From assembly GCA_964587555.1 (NCBI GenBank), contig CAZPLR010000038.1:1-19624 (forward strand): DNA of 19,624 nucleotides, in the 5' to 3' direction. Position 1 is the first letter of the stretch; each line of letters opens with the position of its first letter. Source of the stretch: JAHHTP01 sp964587555. GTDB lineage: Bacteria; Bacillota; Clostridia; Oscillospirales; Ruminococcaceae. Positions 1-7,763 of the stretch are shown piece by piece. The notes beneath the pieces were generated by a model. It did no database searches and was not told the DNA's origin. It was given only the letters and a program-made list of their open reading frames with translations. Position numbers and translations under genes: made by a program.

Positions 1-1
1 T

Positions 2-403
2 TATAATGCTGTGCTTGCCGCCAACCGTGCGGTTAAGGAGGCTGCAAAGCCGGGCATGACCTTGGCTGACCTAAACAATATCTGCAAAGAGGTTCTTGCC
101 AAAGGGCTTATCGAGCTGGAACTGATTACCGACGCGAAGGACGTTTCGAAATACTATATGCACGGTGTTTCCCACCACCTCGGTATCGACGTACACGATG
201 TAACAAACGCGCAGAATAAGGCGCTTCAGCCGGGATGCGTGATCACCGACGAGCCGGGGCTTTATATCGACGAGGAGGCCATCGGCATCCGTATTGAGGA
301 TGATCTGCTTATCACCGAGGACGGCTGCGTCTGCCTGTCTGAGCAGATTATCCGCACGCCGGAGGAAATCGAAGCGGCGATGGCAGAAATGGCGGAGCAG
401 TAA
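2..403 (+). CDS. Xaa-Pro aminopeptidase, M24 family (5' partial, C-terminal part)
   Basis: This is the C-terminal part of an M24 (pita-bread fold) metallopeptidase, of the kind that removes an N-terminal residue preceding proline in cytoplasmic peptides. The reading frame is open back to the window edge, so the N-terminal domain and the first metal ligands lie outside. Visible family landmarks are a HGVSHHLG segment supplying a metal-ligand histidine, DEPGLY with a metal-ligand glutamate, and GIRIEDD with the last glutamate ligand, followed by the usual short tail. A GTG at 11 lies in frame but sits in the middle of the catalytic domain, so it is not a real start. The Nudix gene follows 105 nt downstream on the same strand with no terminator visible, so co-transcription is possible. 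Family assignment is secure; the choice among PepP, PepQ and YpdF-type names is not. Confidence 0.9.
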   Translation, partial: YNAVLAANRAVKEAAKPGMTLADLNNICKEVLAKGLIELELITDAKDVSKYYMHGVSHHLGIDVHDVTNAQNKALQPGCVITDEPGLYIDEEAIGIRIEDDLLITEDGCVCLSEQIIRTPEEIEAAMAEMAEQ

Positions 404-508
404 AGTCTGATTTTCTCCAGCATATCCGCCTTGACGCCAAGGAAAGCTGCGGCAATCGCGTGCTGTTCCGAGCCGCTGGAGCGCCGCATCCACGAAAGGA
501 AGATTGAA

Positions 509-1159
509 ATGAAAGATCTGCGCGATAAAAACGGGCTGACCGAGGAGGCGTTTCTAAAGGCATACGACGCTTCCAAATATCCGCGTCCGTCGGTAACGGT
601 TGACAACCTCATCTTTGCAAAAGCGGAAAAACAGCTAAAGCTGCTTTTAATCAGGCGCGGCGGGCATCCCTGCATTCATATGTGGGCGCTGCCGGGCGGA
701 TTTGTTTCCCCGAACGAGACGACCGAGCAGGCTGCTGCAAGAGAGCTTGCGGAGGAAACACACCTAACCGGCGTATCCGCCCGCCAGCTTTACACCGTTT
801 CTACGCCGGGCAGGGACAAACGCACATGGACGATGAGCGTCTGCTATCTATCGGTTTTGCCTGCCGGAACGCTTTCGGTCAGGGCGGACGACGACGCAGA
901 GAGCGCGGGCTGGTTTACAGTGGACTTTCCACTGCTTTCCGGAGAAGCTATGCCGGGGAAGCAATCGGATCTTTACGCGCTGACCTTAACATACGGCGAC
1001 GTGGTTTTATCAGCAAAAATCCTGTACACCGTAGAACAAACCGCCTATGGCGACACCGAAACGGTTGAGATCGTTGAAAACCACGGCATTGCTTTCGACC
1101 ACGCAATGCTGATCGCCCGCGGCGCGCTGTATCTGCGTTCCCACGGCTTCCGCGCCTAA
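509..1159 (+). CDS. Nudix hydrolase with C-terminal extension (ADP-ribose pyrophosphatase-like)
   Basis: This is a predicted Nudix hydrolase of 216 residues that would cleave a nucleoside diphosphate linked to another moiety with Mg2+. The Nudix box is intact at about residues 64-86: Gly64, Glu70, then REL-AEE at 78-83. The ATG at 509 is chosen because GAAAGGA lies just upstream (494-500). The frame also opens at a TTG at 431, but that start has no ribosome binding site and overlaps spacer-like sequence. After the catalytic domain comes an extension of about 70 residues ending near an FDHAMLIARGAL helix, as in COG1051-type Nudix proteins. Some of these carry a winged-helix domain (NrtR), so a regulatory role cannot be excluded. 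The substrate is not readable from sequence. A perfect stem-loop terminator follows. Confidence 0.88.
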   Translation: MKDLRDKNGLTEEAFLKAYDASKYPRPSVTVDNLIFAKAEKQLKLLLIRRGGHPCIHMWALPGGFVSPNETTEQAAARELAEETHLTGVSARQLYTVSTPGRDKRTWTMSVCYLSVLPAGTLSVRADDDAESAGWFTVDFPLLSGEAMPGKQSDLYALTLTYGDVVLSAKILYTVEQTAYGDTETVEIVENHGIAFDHAMLIARGALYLRSHGFRA

Positions 1160-1202
1160 AACGGCAACACCGTTCGACCGAAAAGGGAGATAAAAACAGA
1201 AA

Positions 1203-1246
1203 GCGGCGCAGTATTCCGAAAAGTTCGGAATACTGCGCCGCTCTTT
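1203..1246. terminator. Bidirectional intrinsic terminator between Nudix gene and potD
   Basis: A perfect 18-bp inverted repeat (1203-1220 with 1224-1241) has a 3-nt loop. TCTTTT follows on the plus strand. On the minus strand the stem is followed by TTCTGTTTTTA, so it can end both the Nudix gene and the convergent pot operon. Confidence 0.92.
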
Positions 1247-1315
1247 TGCGCTTTCCCCTCTCATCTACAACAGGAAGCAAAACGCCTCTTGTTCTGAACG
1301 GATCGGATGCAGCGT

Positions 1316-2536
1316 TTAATCATAAGGGCTGCTCTTTTTCCTGCGTACACGCAGCCAAATATTCAAAAATACGCAAATCGCAACAATCAGCCCAAGCAGC
1401 GCCCAGAACACCGCATGGTTTCCGCCTGTATTCAGATCCAGTTCGTCGCCGTTGGAAGCTTTGACTGTAATCCACAGATCCTCCATCAGCTCGTTTGTTT
1501 CCTCCGGCAGATTAACAAAAAACTCACAGTAGGCAGTCTGACTGTCTGACGGATAACAAATTTCGCTGTCGCGCAGCTCCTCGTCCAGCAGCTCTCTTGC
1601 CGCGCTCGACGGCGAAGAATAGCCGATATAGCCGATATTCTCCGCCATAATTTCCGGAGTACACATGAAGTTGATAAATTCCTCGGCAAGCTCCTTCTGC
1701 TCGGAGGTTTTCAGCACGCACATCGCATCAACAAAGATGTTGCTGCCCTCGTCCGGCAGGACAAACGCCAAGTCCGGATTTTCACTAATCATCGTGATCG
1801 CATCTCCCGCATAATACGGCGCGATCCACGCCTCGTTGCTCTCCATCTTATTGAAGATCTGATCCATAACATACGCCTGCAAAACGTTCTTCTGCTCGGC
1901 AAGCAGCTTAGCAGCCTCTCTTAACGCCTGCTCGTCGGTTGTGTTGACACTGTAACCAAGCCGTTCGCAGGCGATTGCAAACGCATCGCGCGGGTTATCA
2001 AACATCAATATCTTTCCTGCGTATTTCTCGTCCCAAAGCGAATCCCAGCTATGAATCTCCTCCGTAATCTTCGCCGTGTTATAAATGATTCCAACCGTAC
2101 CCCAAGTGTACGGCACCGAATAGCAGTTTTCCGGGTCATAATCCGGGTTTAGAAAGCGTTCATCGATGTAAGAGGCATTAGGGATATTGTCAAAATCTAA
2201 TTCAGCAAGCATCCCTTCGGCGCTCATACGCGCGATCATATAATCCGATGGAATGATTACGTCGTAGCTTGCCGAACCAGAACGAATCTTCGCGTACATC
2301 TCCTCGTTGCTTGCAAAGGTGGTGTACTCCACCTTAACGCCCGGATGGGTGCGCTCAAACTCGGCGATAACGTCCATGTAGCCGTCCTCCTCCACCGAGA
2401 TGTACTCGCCCCAGTTATAAACCCGCAGCACCTGCGTTTCCGCCGCGTCTGCCTGCATCGCCGGCGCAAAGCAAAGCGTCAGCGCCGCCGCCAGAAAAAC
2501 GCCGATCCCCTTTTTAATCTTAGCAATATATTTCAT
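1316..2536 (-). CDS. potD: Spermidine/putrescine ABC transporter, substrate-binding protein PotD with C-terminal membrane anchor
   Basis: This is the extracytoplasmic binding protein of a polyamine-type importer, 406 residues. Family landmarks include LRVYNWGEYIS near residues 37-47, the ASNEEMYAKIRSG segment, the YDVIIPSDY segment, and an NTTDEQALREAAKLL helix, all matching the PotD/PotF fold. The N-terminus is a signal peptide with an AxA-type cleavage site near residues 29-31. Its only cysteine there sits in LTLC, which is not a good lipobox. A predicted transmembrane helix at about 375-395 is followed by RVRRKK, which would anchor the mature protein at its C-terminus instead of by lipid. 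It is the last gene of potABCD, 12 nt after potC, with GAGGGAGGG upstream of its ATG. The exact polyamine bound cannot be told from sequence. Confidence 0.93.
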   Translation of the reverse strand: MKYIAKIKKGIGVFLAAALTLCFAPAMQADAAETQVLRVYNWGEYISVEEDGYMDVIAEFERTHPGVKVEYTTFASNEEMYAKIRSGSASYDVIIPSDYMIARMSAEGMLAELDFDNIPNASYIDERFLNPDYDPENCYSVPYTWGTVGIIYNTAKITEEIHSWDSLWDEKYAGKILMFDNPRDAFAIACERLGYSVNTTDEQALREAAKLLAEQKNVLQAYVMDQIFNKMESNEAWIAPYYAGDAITMISENPDLAFVLPDEGSNIFVDAMCVLKTSEQKELAEEFINFMCTPEIMAENIGYIGYSSPSSAARELLDEELRDSEICYPSDSQTAYCEFFVNLPEETNELMEDLWITVKASNGDELDLNTGGNHAVFWALLGLIVAICVFLNIWLRVRRKKSSPYD

Positions 2537-2548
2537 CCGCGCCCTCCC

Positions 2549-3343
2549 TCACATCGTTTCCTTCTTGCGCGAGCGCATTCCGTTCAAATTGGAGATGAGC
2601 AGAAAGACAAGCACAATGAGAAAAATAATTGCGGAAAGCGCATTGACCTGCGGATTGACCTTCATGCGCGTCATCGAATAGATGGTTGTCGGCAGGGTCG
2701 GGAAGCTTGCGCCGCTTGTAAAATAGGTGATGACAAAGTCGTCGATCGAATAGGTGAACGCCATCAGAAAACCGGAGAATACGCCCGGTAAAAGCTGCGG
2801 CAGCACCGCCTTGAAAAACGCCCTGTTCGGGCTGCACCCCAAGTCCTGCGCCGCTTCGTACATACTGATGTCCATCTGGCGCAGCTTTGGCAGCACGCTT
2901 AGAATAACATACGGCACGCAAAAGGTGATATGCGCGCAGCAGACCGACCAAAAGCCCAGCTCGATGCCGAAAAAGCCGGCGATAAAGACAAACAGGATCA
3001 TCATGGAAACGCCGGTGACAATCTCCGGATTGATGACCGGCAGGTACACCACATTCATCAAAACCGAGCGTTTGCGGCGGCTTAGGTTATAAATGCCAAG
3101 TGCCGCCACCGTGCCCAAAAGGGTTGCAAGGATCGAAGAGACTACCGCGACCAACAGTGTGTTGAGCAGCGAGCGCATAATCAGCTCATTGCGGAACAGC
3201 TGACCGTACCATTTAAAAGTGAAACCGGTAAAATTCGAACGCGATTTGCTCTCGTTAAACGAAAACACAATCAGTATGGCGATCGGCGCAAACAGGAAAA
3301 TGTATATCAGCGTCATATAGACGCGGTTTATGACCTTTTTCAT
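2549..3343 (-). CDS. potC: Spermidine/putrescine ABC transporter permease PotC
   Basis: This is the second membrane subunit of the polyamine importer, 264 residues, with about six hydrophobic helices of the binding-protein-dependent transport fold. The cytoplasmic EAA loop that docks on the ATPase is clear at about residues 163-189 (EAAQDLG ... LPQLLPG). The ATG at 3343 is taken as start because the GGGGG of the ribosome binding site lies 7 nt upstream. A TTG two codons earlier would sit 1 nt from that site. The gene starts 12 nt after the potB stop, and its own stop is 12 nt before potD, so translation of the four genes is tightly packed. The NESKS segment after helix 1 is typical of PotC. 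Confidence 0.94.
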   Translation of the reverse strand: MKKVINRVYMTLIYIFLFAPIAILIVFSFNESKSRSNFTGFTFKWYGQLFRNELIMRSLLNTLLVAVVSSILATLLGTVAALGIYNLSRRKRSVLMNVVYLPVINPEIVTGVSMMILFVFIAGFFGIELGFWSVCCAHITFCVPYVILSVLPKLRQMDISMYEAAQDLGCSPNRAFFKAVLPQLLPGVFSGFLMAFTYSIDDFVITYFTSGASFPTLPTTIYSMTRMKVNPQVNALSAIIFLIVLVFLLISNLNGMRSRKKETM

Positions 3344-3355
3344 CCTCAATCCCCC

Positions 3356-4174
3356 TTACATCACGATGCCTTCCATCTCGTCCTCGTCAAAGGCGTTCAT
3401 GATGCCCATCAACAGCAGCATAATCACCATGAGGATCAGCGAGATGGCAGAGCCAAGATACGGATTATAGGTTGAACCTAGGAATTGCTGCTCGATGAGG
3501 TCGCCGATGAGCATATTGCTGCCGCCGCCGAGCATCTTCGAGATGATAAAGGTTGAAACGCTTGGGACAAACACCATCGTGATCCCGGAGATGATCCCCG
3601 GCACCGAAAGCGGCAGCTGCACCCGAAACAGCGTCTGCCAGAAGCCGGCGCCCAAGTCCTGCGCCGCCTCGATGGTAGAGCGGTCAATTTTGACCATCAC
3701 CGAATGCAGCGGCATAATCATAAACGGCAGGTAGTTATACACCATGCCCAGCACAACGGCGCCTTGGGTATTGATCATATGAAACGGCCCGATGTTCATC
3801 AGCCCCAAAAGCTTGTTGATAACGCCCTCGTCTTCAATCAGGGTCATCCAGCCATAGGTGCGCAGCAGGAAATTCATCCACATTGGCAGCATCACAAGCA
3901 TCGTCATGATGCCCTGCGTATGCTCATCCATTCTCGACAGGATCCATGCAAACGGGTAGGCAAGCAGCAAACAGATCACCGTCGCGATCAGCGCAAGATA
4001 GATCGACTTAATAAACAGCGAGGAATAGTCGCCGATGCGCAGGATATTTTCAAGCGTAAAGCCGCTGCCGTCCTTCGCGGAAAAAGAGTACCACAGCACC
4101 AGCGCCAGCGGGACAATGATAAAAATAATGCTCCAGACAATGAACGGAACCGAACCCATTTTTGATTTCAGCAT
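3356..4174 (-). CDS. potB: Spermidine/putrescine ABC transporter permease PotB
   Basis: This is the first membrane subunit of the polyamine importer, 272 residues. It shows an N-terminal helix (about 10-30), a long predicted outside loop, and further helices including the LPMWMNFLLRTYGW stretch typical of PotB. The EAA loop is at about residues 169-193 (EAAQDLG ... LPLSVPG). Its ATG lies inside the end of potA, overlapping by 7 nt, and a GGAGG within the potA 3' end serves as ribosome binding site, which suggests translational coupling. The acidic tail DEDEMEG before the stop is unremarkable. Confidence 0.94.
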   Translation of the reverse strand: MLKSKMGSVPFIVWSIIFIIVPLALVLWYSFSAKDGSGFTLENILRIGDYSSLFIKSIYLALIATVICLLLAYPFAWILSRMDEHTQGIMTMLVMLPMWMNFLLRTYGWMTLIEDEGVINKLLGLMNIGPFHMINTQGAVVLGMVYNYLPFMIMPLHSVMVKIDRSTIEAAQDLGAGFWQTLFRVQLPLSVPGIISGITMVFVPSVSTFIISKMLGGGSNMLIGDLIEQQFLGSTYNPYLGSAISLILMVIMLLLMGIMNAFDEDEMEGIVM

Positions 4175-5571
4175 GGCGCGCCTCCATTCTCCGGCGCAAC
4201 CGTGATCTTTTCCTGAATAAACCGGATGCCGATGTCGGTCGCAACCTGCTCGTCGTTCATCGAGTGAACCAAAAGGCTCTGCTTTGTATCATAGTCATAA
4301 ACAATCAACTCGTTATAAACGCCCTTATAAATCAAAGATTCCAGATAAACCTTCATATCCGCCATGTCCAACGATACCACCTCAATGGCATCAGGCGGAA
4401 TGGTGATTGCACACGGTCCATCCGGAAGATCGATATTTTCCATCGTCTTTCCAAAGAAAGTGACCGCGCCGCCTTCAACTCTGCCCGCAACGCAGTTGGT
4501 GTTATCCGCAAACAGCCGCTTCATAATATGGAACGCATCCGGGATCAGGCTTAATCCAACCTCATCCCCAATCTTCCAGCCGCGGGTAGAATGCACAAGC
4601 CACTCAAGCCCCTCGCACTGAATCGACATTTCATAATGAACGCCCTTGAAGATCACGTTCTGCACCACGCCGTATAGATCGGCGCTTTTCTTCTCTGCCG
4701 CCGTCAGCTCGATATCCTCCGGGCGAATCACTACATCAACCGGTTTTTCCACACCAAAGCCGCTGTCCATGCAGACGAATTCTTTTCCACAGAGCCGTAC
4801 AACCCTGTCCTTGACCATGATCGCGTCAAAAATATTCGCTTCGCCGATAAAATCTGCGACGAATGCGTTTTTCGGTTCATTGTAGATCATCTCCGGCGTG
4901 CCGATCTGCTGGATTACACCATCCTTCATCACCACAATGGTGTCGGACATGGTCATCGCTTCCTCCTGATCGTGAGTGACGTAGATAAAGGTGATGTTCA
5001 ACTGTTGCTGAATCTTTTTCAATTCCAGCTGCATCTCCTTGCGCAGCTTTAGATCCAGCGCACCAAGCGGCTCGTCAAGCAGCAGGATTTTTGGCTCGTT
5101 GACCAGTGCGCGCGCGATCGCAACGCGCTGCTGCTGACCCCCCGAAAGCTTTGTGACCTTGCGCTGTTCAAAGCCTTTTAAATCCACGATCTCGAGCATC
5201 TTTTTCACCCGTTTTTTAATCTCGTCCTTCGGCATCTTCTTCACCTGAAGACCAAAAGCGACATTATCAAAAACATTCAGATGCGGAAACAGCGCATAGC
5301 GCTGGAAAACCGTGTTGACATTGCGCTTGTGCGGCGGAACATCATTGATCCGTTTTCCTTCCAAAAAGACGTCGCCGCTGTCCGGCGTAATAAAGCCGCC
5401 GATGATGCGAAGCGTGGTGGTCTTGCCGCAGCCGGAAGGACCAAGCAGGGTCAAAAACTCCTTGTCCTTGATGTAAAGATTCAGATTATCCAGAATCTTA
5501 TCCCCTTCGTAGGACATATTGACCCCTACCAGATCAATCAATGCGTTTTCTTTTTCAAACGAATGTGACAT
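4168..5571 (-). CDS. potA: Spermidine/putrescine ABC transporter ATP-binding protein PotA, with duplicated C-terminal module
   Basis: This is the ATPase that powers the polyamine importer from the cytoplasmic face. Motifs are canonical: Walker A GPSGCGKTT at 44-52, Q-loop VFQRYALFPHL near 88-98, signature LSGGQQQ at 142-148, Walker B LLLDEP at 163-168 and the H-loop TH at 199-200. At 467 residues it is about 100 longer than the usual PotA (roughly 350-380). After a normal regulatory TOBE module at about 245-350, a second, diverged copy fills about 358-457. Matched pairs are VIRPEDIEL with TIPPDAIEV and IFKGVHYE with IYKGVYNE, each followed by a LVHS. The ATG at 5571 has AAGGAGGA upstream. The gene opens the operon behind a leader of about 270 nt. 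Confidence 0.94.
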   Translation of the reverse strand: MSHSFEKENALIDLVGVNMSYEGDKILDNLNLYIKDKEFLTLLGPSGCGKTTTLRIIGGFITPDSGDVFLEGKRINDVPPHKRNVNTVFQRYALFPHLNVFDNVAFGLQVKKMPKDEIKKRVKKMLEIVDLKGFEQRKVTKLSGGQQQRVAIARALVNEPKILLLDEPLGALDLKLRKEMQLELKKIQQQLNITFIYVTHDQEEAMTMSDTIVVMKDGVIQQIGTPEMIYNEPKNAFVADFIGEANIFDAIMVKDRVVRLCGKEFVCMDSGFGVEKPVDVVIRPEDIELTAAEKKSADLYGVVQNVIFKGVHYEMSIQCEGLEWLVHSTRGWKIGDEVGLSLIPDAFHIMKRLFADNTNCVAGRVEGGAVTFFGKTMENIDLPDGPCAITIPPDAIEVVSLDMADMKVYLESLIYKGVYNELIVYDYDTKQSLLVHSMNDEQVATDIGIRFIQEKITVAPENGGAPC

Positions 5572-5840
5572 ATTATGTTTTCCTCCTTTTTTCGTGCAGC
5601 ATAGCCTTGAAACGGTATCCTTTCTTTTTTCTTATCATCCCGTTCCCGCTATGAAGCCATACAGGCATCCGAGCTTCTCGGAAAGTGCCTGTTTGTTTTC
5701 GAGTTTACTGTACACAAAAAGGCTAACAACCGGAATTCTTATTCCGTATCGAAAGCAGCACACCAATCCATGAGTATAACCGCTGGAAAACCGGGGTACC
5801 TTGTTCCGGCGGGTGTCTGCGAAAAAAAGTACAGCAACTA
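5572..5840 (-). promoter_or_regulatory. Long structured 5' leader of potABCD (candidate cis-acting RNA)
   Basis: This is the stretch between the predicted transcription start near 5840 and the potA start codon. Read as minus-strand RNA it offers these helices: CUGUAC (5834-5829) with GUACAG (5713-5708); GCAGACACC (5820-5812) with GGUGUGCUGC (5764-5755, one bulged G); a CGGAAU/AUUCCG hairpin (5746-5731); a 13-bp hairpin with a 3-nt bulge and 3-nt loop (5692-5661); and CAUAGC (5653-5648) with GCUAUG (5605-5600) just above the ribosome binding site. I match it to no riboswitch family I know. The fold was made by eye. Confidence 0.5.
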
Positions 5841-5846
5841 AGCATA

Positions 5847-5875
5847 ATCATATTCTTTTTTCAATCAAAAGTCAA
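5847..5875 (-). promoter_or_regulatory. Sigma-A type promoter for potABCD
   Basis: On the minus strand, TTGACT (5875-5870) and TATGAT (5852-5847) are separated by exactly 17 nt, reading toward potA. It lies just beyond the exporter terminator at 5926-5964. Confidence 0.7.
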
Positions 5876-5925
5876 TAGTTTTTTCAAAAATCCTTCATAA
5901 ATCCCGATTTTTCCCCGCTTGGCAC

Positions 5926-5964
5926 GAAAAAGATTCCCGAAAGAAGCGTTTTCTTCCGGGAATC
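5926..5964 (-). terminator. Intrinsic terminator of the ABC exporter operon
   Basis: The minus-strand hairpin (5964-5951 with 5945-5932, 14 bp including one G-U, 5-nt loop) is followed by TTTTTCG. It lies about 30 nt after the stop codon of the second exporter gene. Confidence 0.88.
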
Positions 5965-5993
5965 GTCCATTTTCTGCTTTTTTTCTGCGCCGC

Positions 5994-7763
5994 TTACAGC
6001 GCCGGGTCGAACTGCGCCTCATACAGATGCGCGTAAAAGCCCTTCTTTTCCAGCAGTGATTTATGATCGCCCTGCTCGATAATATGCCCATCCTTCATGA
6101 CCAAGATCATGTCTGCCTCGCGGATGGTGGAAAGCCGGTGCGCAACAATAAAGCTGGTCCGCCCCTCCATCAAATGGGAAAACGCGCGCTGAATGCGTAT
6201 CTCGGTTCTGGTATCAATTGAGGAGGTCGCTTCATCCAAGATCAGCATCGGCGGACGGCAAAGCATTACGCGGGTAATACACAAAAGCTGCTTCTGTCCG
6301 GCGGAAAGATTGCCGCCGTCCTCGGTGATGACTGTATCATATCCCTGCGGCAGGCGCTTGATAAAGCTATGGGAGTGCGCAAGCTTCGCCGCCGTGATGA
6401 TTTCCTCCTCGGTCGCGTCCGGCTTTCCCATCGTGATATTCTCGCGCACCGTACCAGCCTTCAGCCAAGTATCCTGCAGCACCATGCCATAGCTGCGGCG
6501 CAGGCTGCTGCGGGTGACATGGCGAATGTCGGTTCCCTCCACCGAAATGGCGCCGTCGTTTACATCGTAAAAACGCATCAGCAAATTGATGAGGGTGGTC
6601 TTACCGCAGCCGGTCGGGCCGACAATGGCGACGCGCTGTCCTGGCTGAACGCTTAAGTTCAGGTTTTCAATCAGCCGCTTCTCCGGAACATAGGAAAAAG
6701 CAGCGTGATCCAGCAGCACGCTTCCGGATACATTTTGCAGCACAACCGCATCCGCGTCATCCGGAATTTGCTCCGGCTGCTCCATCAGGTCAAAGATGCG
6801 CGCCGCACAGGCAATCGCGTTTTGCAGCTCGGTAATCACGCCGGATATCTCGTTAAACGGTTTGGTGTATTGGTTGGCATAGCCCAAAAAACAGGAGAGC
6901 TGTCCGACCGAAAGCCCGCCGGAAATCACCGAAAGCGCGCCGGTCAGCGCGACGCCCGCATAGACCATGCTGTTGACAAAGCGGGTTGCAGGATTGGTCA
7001 GCGAGGAGAAAAAGATCGCGCGCAGCGAGCATTTTTGCAGCCTGTCGTTGATCTCGTTGAACTGCTCCATCGCTTCCTCCTCATGTCCAAACGCCTGCAC
7101 AACCTTCTGGCTGCCGATCATCTCATCAATATAGGCGGTCTGCTCGCCGCGAGTTTCACTTTGCAGCTTAAACATCGCATAAGTGCGCTTGGCGATGAAG
7201 TTTGCGACAAACAGCGACAGCGGCGTAATCAGCACGACTACCAGCGTGATGCCCGGATGCAGCACAAGCATAAAGACTAATGTGCCTAAAATGGTTACGG
7301 CGCCGGTAAAAAGCTGGGTAAACCCCATCAAAAGCCCGTCGGAGAACTGATCCACGTCGGCAATCATCCGGCTGACAAGCTCGCCTGCCGGATGCGCGTC
7401 TAAATAAGAAAGCGGCAGCTTTTGCAGCTTTGCAAACGCTTGACTGCGCATATCGCGGATTACGCTATAGGCGATCCGGTTATTGACCGTATTCATCACC
7501 CACTGCATCATCATTACCAGCGCCGCGCAGACCGCAACCTGCCACAGATACACTGCCATCGCGGAAAAATCCACAATTCCCTCATCGATGATACAATCGA
7601 TTGCGTCGCCGATCAGGATCGGAATATAAAGAGTCAGCGCAACGCTGCCCGCCGCAAGCAGGATCGAAAGAACGAGCAGCGGCATATAGCGTTTCAGATG
7701 ATGCAGCACCTGCTTTAAGGTCTTTTTCTGCACACCCTTTGGAAGTTTTTTTGCCTTAGCCAT
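5994..7763 (-). CDS. ABC exporter half-transporter (TMD-NBD), catalytically competent subunit of a heterodimer
   Basis: This is a type IV ABC exporter half (MDR/LmrCD/BmrCD-like), 589 residues: an N-terminal membrane domain of about six helices (roughly 25-325) and a C-terminal nucleotide-binding domain. Walker A GPTGCGKTT is at 382-390, Walker B LILDE at 507-511 with catalytic Glu511, and the switch His542 is in VAHRLST. Its signature is LSAGQ (486-490), not LSGGQ. The partner subunit upstream has the opposite defects, so the pair should form one canonical and one degenerate ATP site. Its ATG overlaps the upstream stop by 8 nt, with AAAGGGGGAG as ribosome binding site, so the two halves are probably co-translated. 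The cargo (drug, lipid or peptide) is not readable from sequence. Confidence 0.93.
   Translation of the reverse strand: MAKAKKLPKGVQKKTLKQVLHHLKRYMPLLVLSILLAAGSVALTLYIPILIGDAIDCIIDEGIVDFSAMAVYLWQVAVCAALVMMMQWVMNTVNNRIAYSVIRDMRSQAFAKLQKLPLSYLDAHPAGELVSRMIADVDQFSDGLLMGFTQLFTGAVTILGTLVFMLVLHPGITLVVVLITPLSLFVANFIAKRTYAMFKLQSETRGEQTAYIDEMIGSQKVVQAFGHEEEAMEQFNEINDRLQKCSLRAIFFSSLTNPATRFVNSMVYAGVALTGALSVISGGLSVGQLSCFLGYANQYTKPFNEISGVITELQNAIACAARIFDLMEQPEQIPDDADAVVLQNVSGSVLLDHAAFSYVPEKRLIENLNLSVQPGQRVAIVGPTGCGKTTLINLLMRFYDVNDGAISVEGTDIRHVTRSSLRRSYGMVLQDTWLKAGTVRENITMGKPDATEEEIITAAKLAHSHSFIKRLPQGYDTVITEDGGNLSAGQKQLLCITRVMLCRPPMLILDEATSSIDTRTEIRIQRAFSHLMEGRTSFIVAHRLSTIREADMILVMKDGHIIEQGDHKSLLEKKGFYAHLYEAQFDPAL

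Noticed and set aside
262..675. Long open frame on the minus strand over the aminopeptidase/Nudix junction
   Set aside because: It is antisense to two genes with clear protein motifs, its translation has no recognisable family, and it has no ribosome binding site.
3704..4165. 153-codon plus-strand frame opposite potB
   Set aside because: A shadow of potB: the peptide is rich in His, Gln and Arg, as expected from antisense of a hydrophobic protein, with no start signals.
5661..5700. Plus-strand intrinsic terminator inside the potA leader
   Set aside because: The hairpin is followed by TTGTTTTC on the plus strand, but no plus-strand gene lies upstream, so it is better read as part of the minus-strand leader fold.
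6705..7280. 191-codon plus-strand frame opposite the ABC exporter
   Set aside because: Antisense to the conserved membrane domain, and composition typical of a shadow frame.
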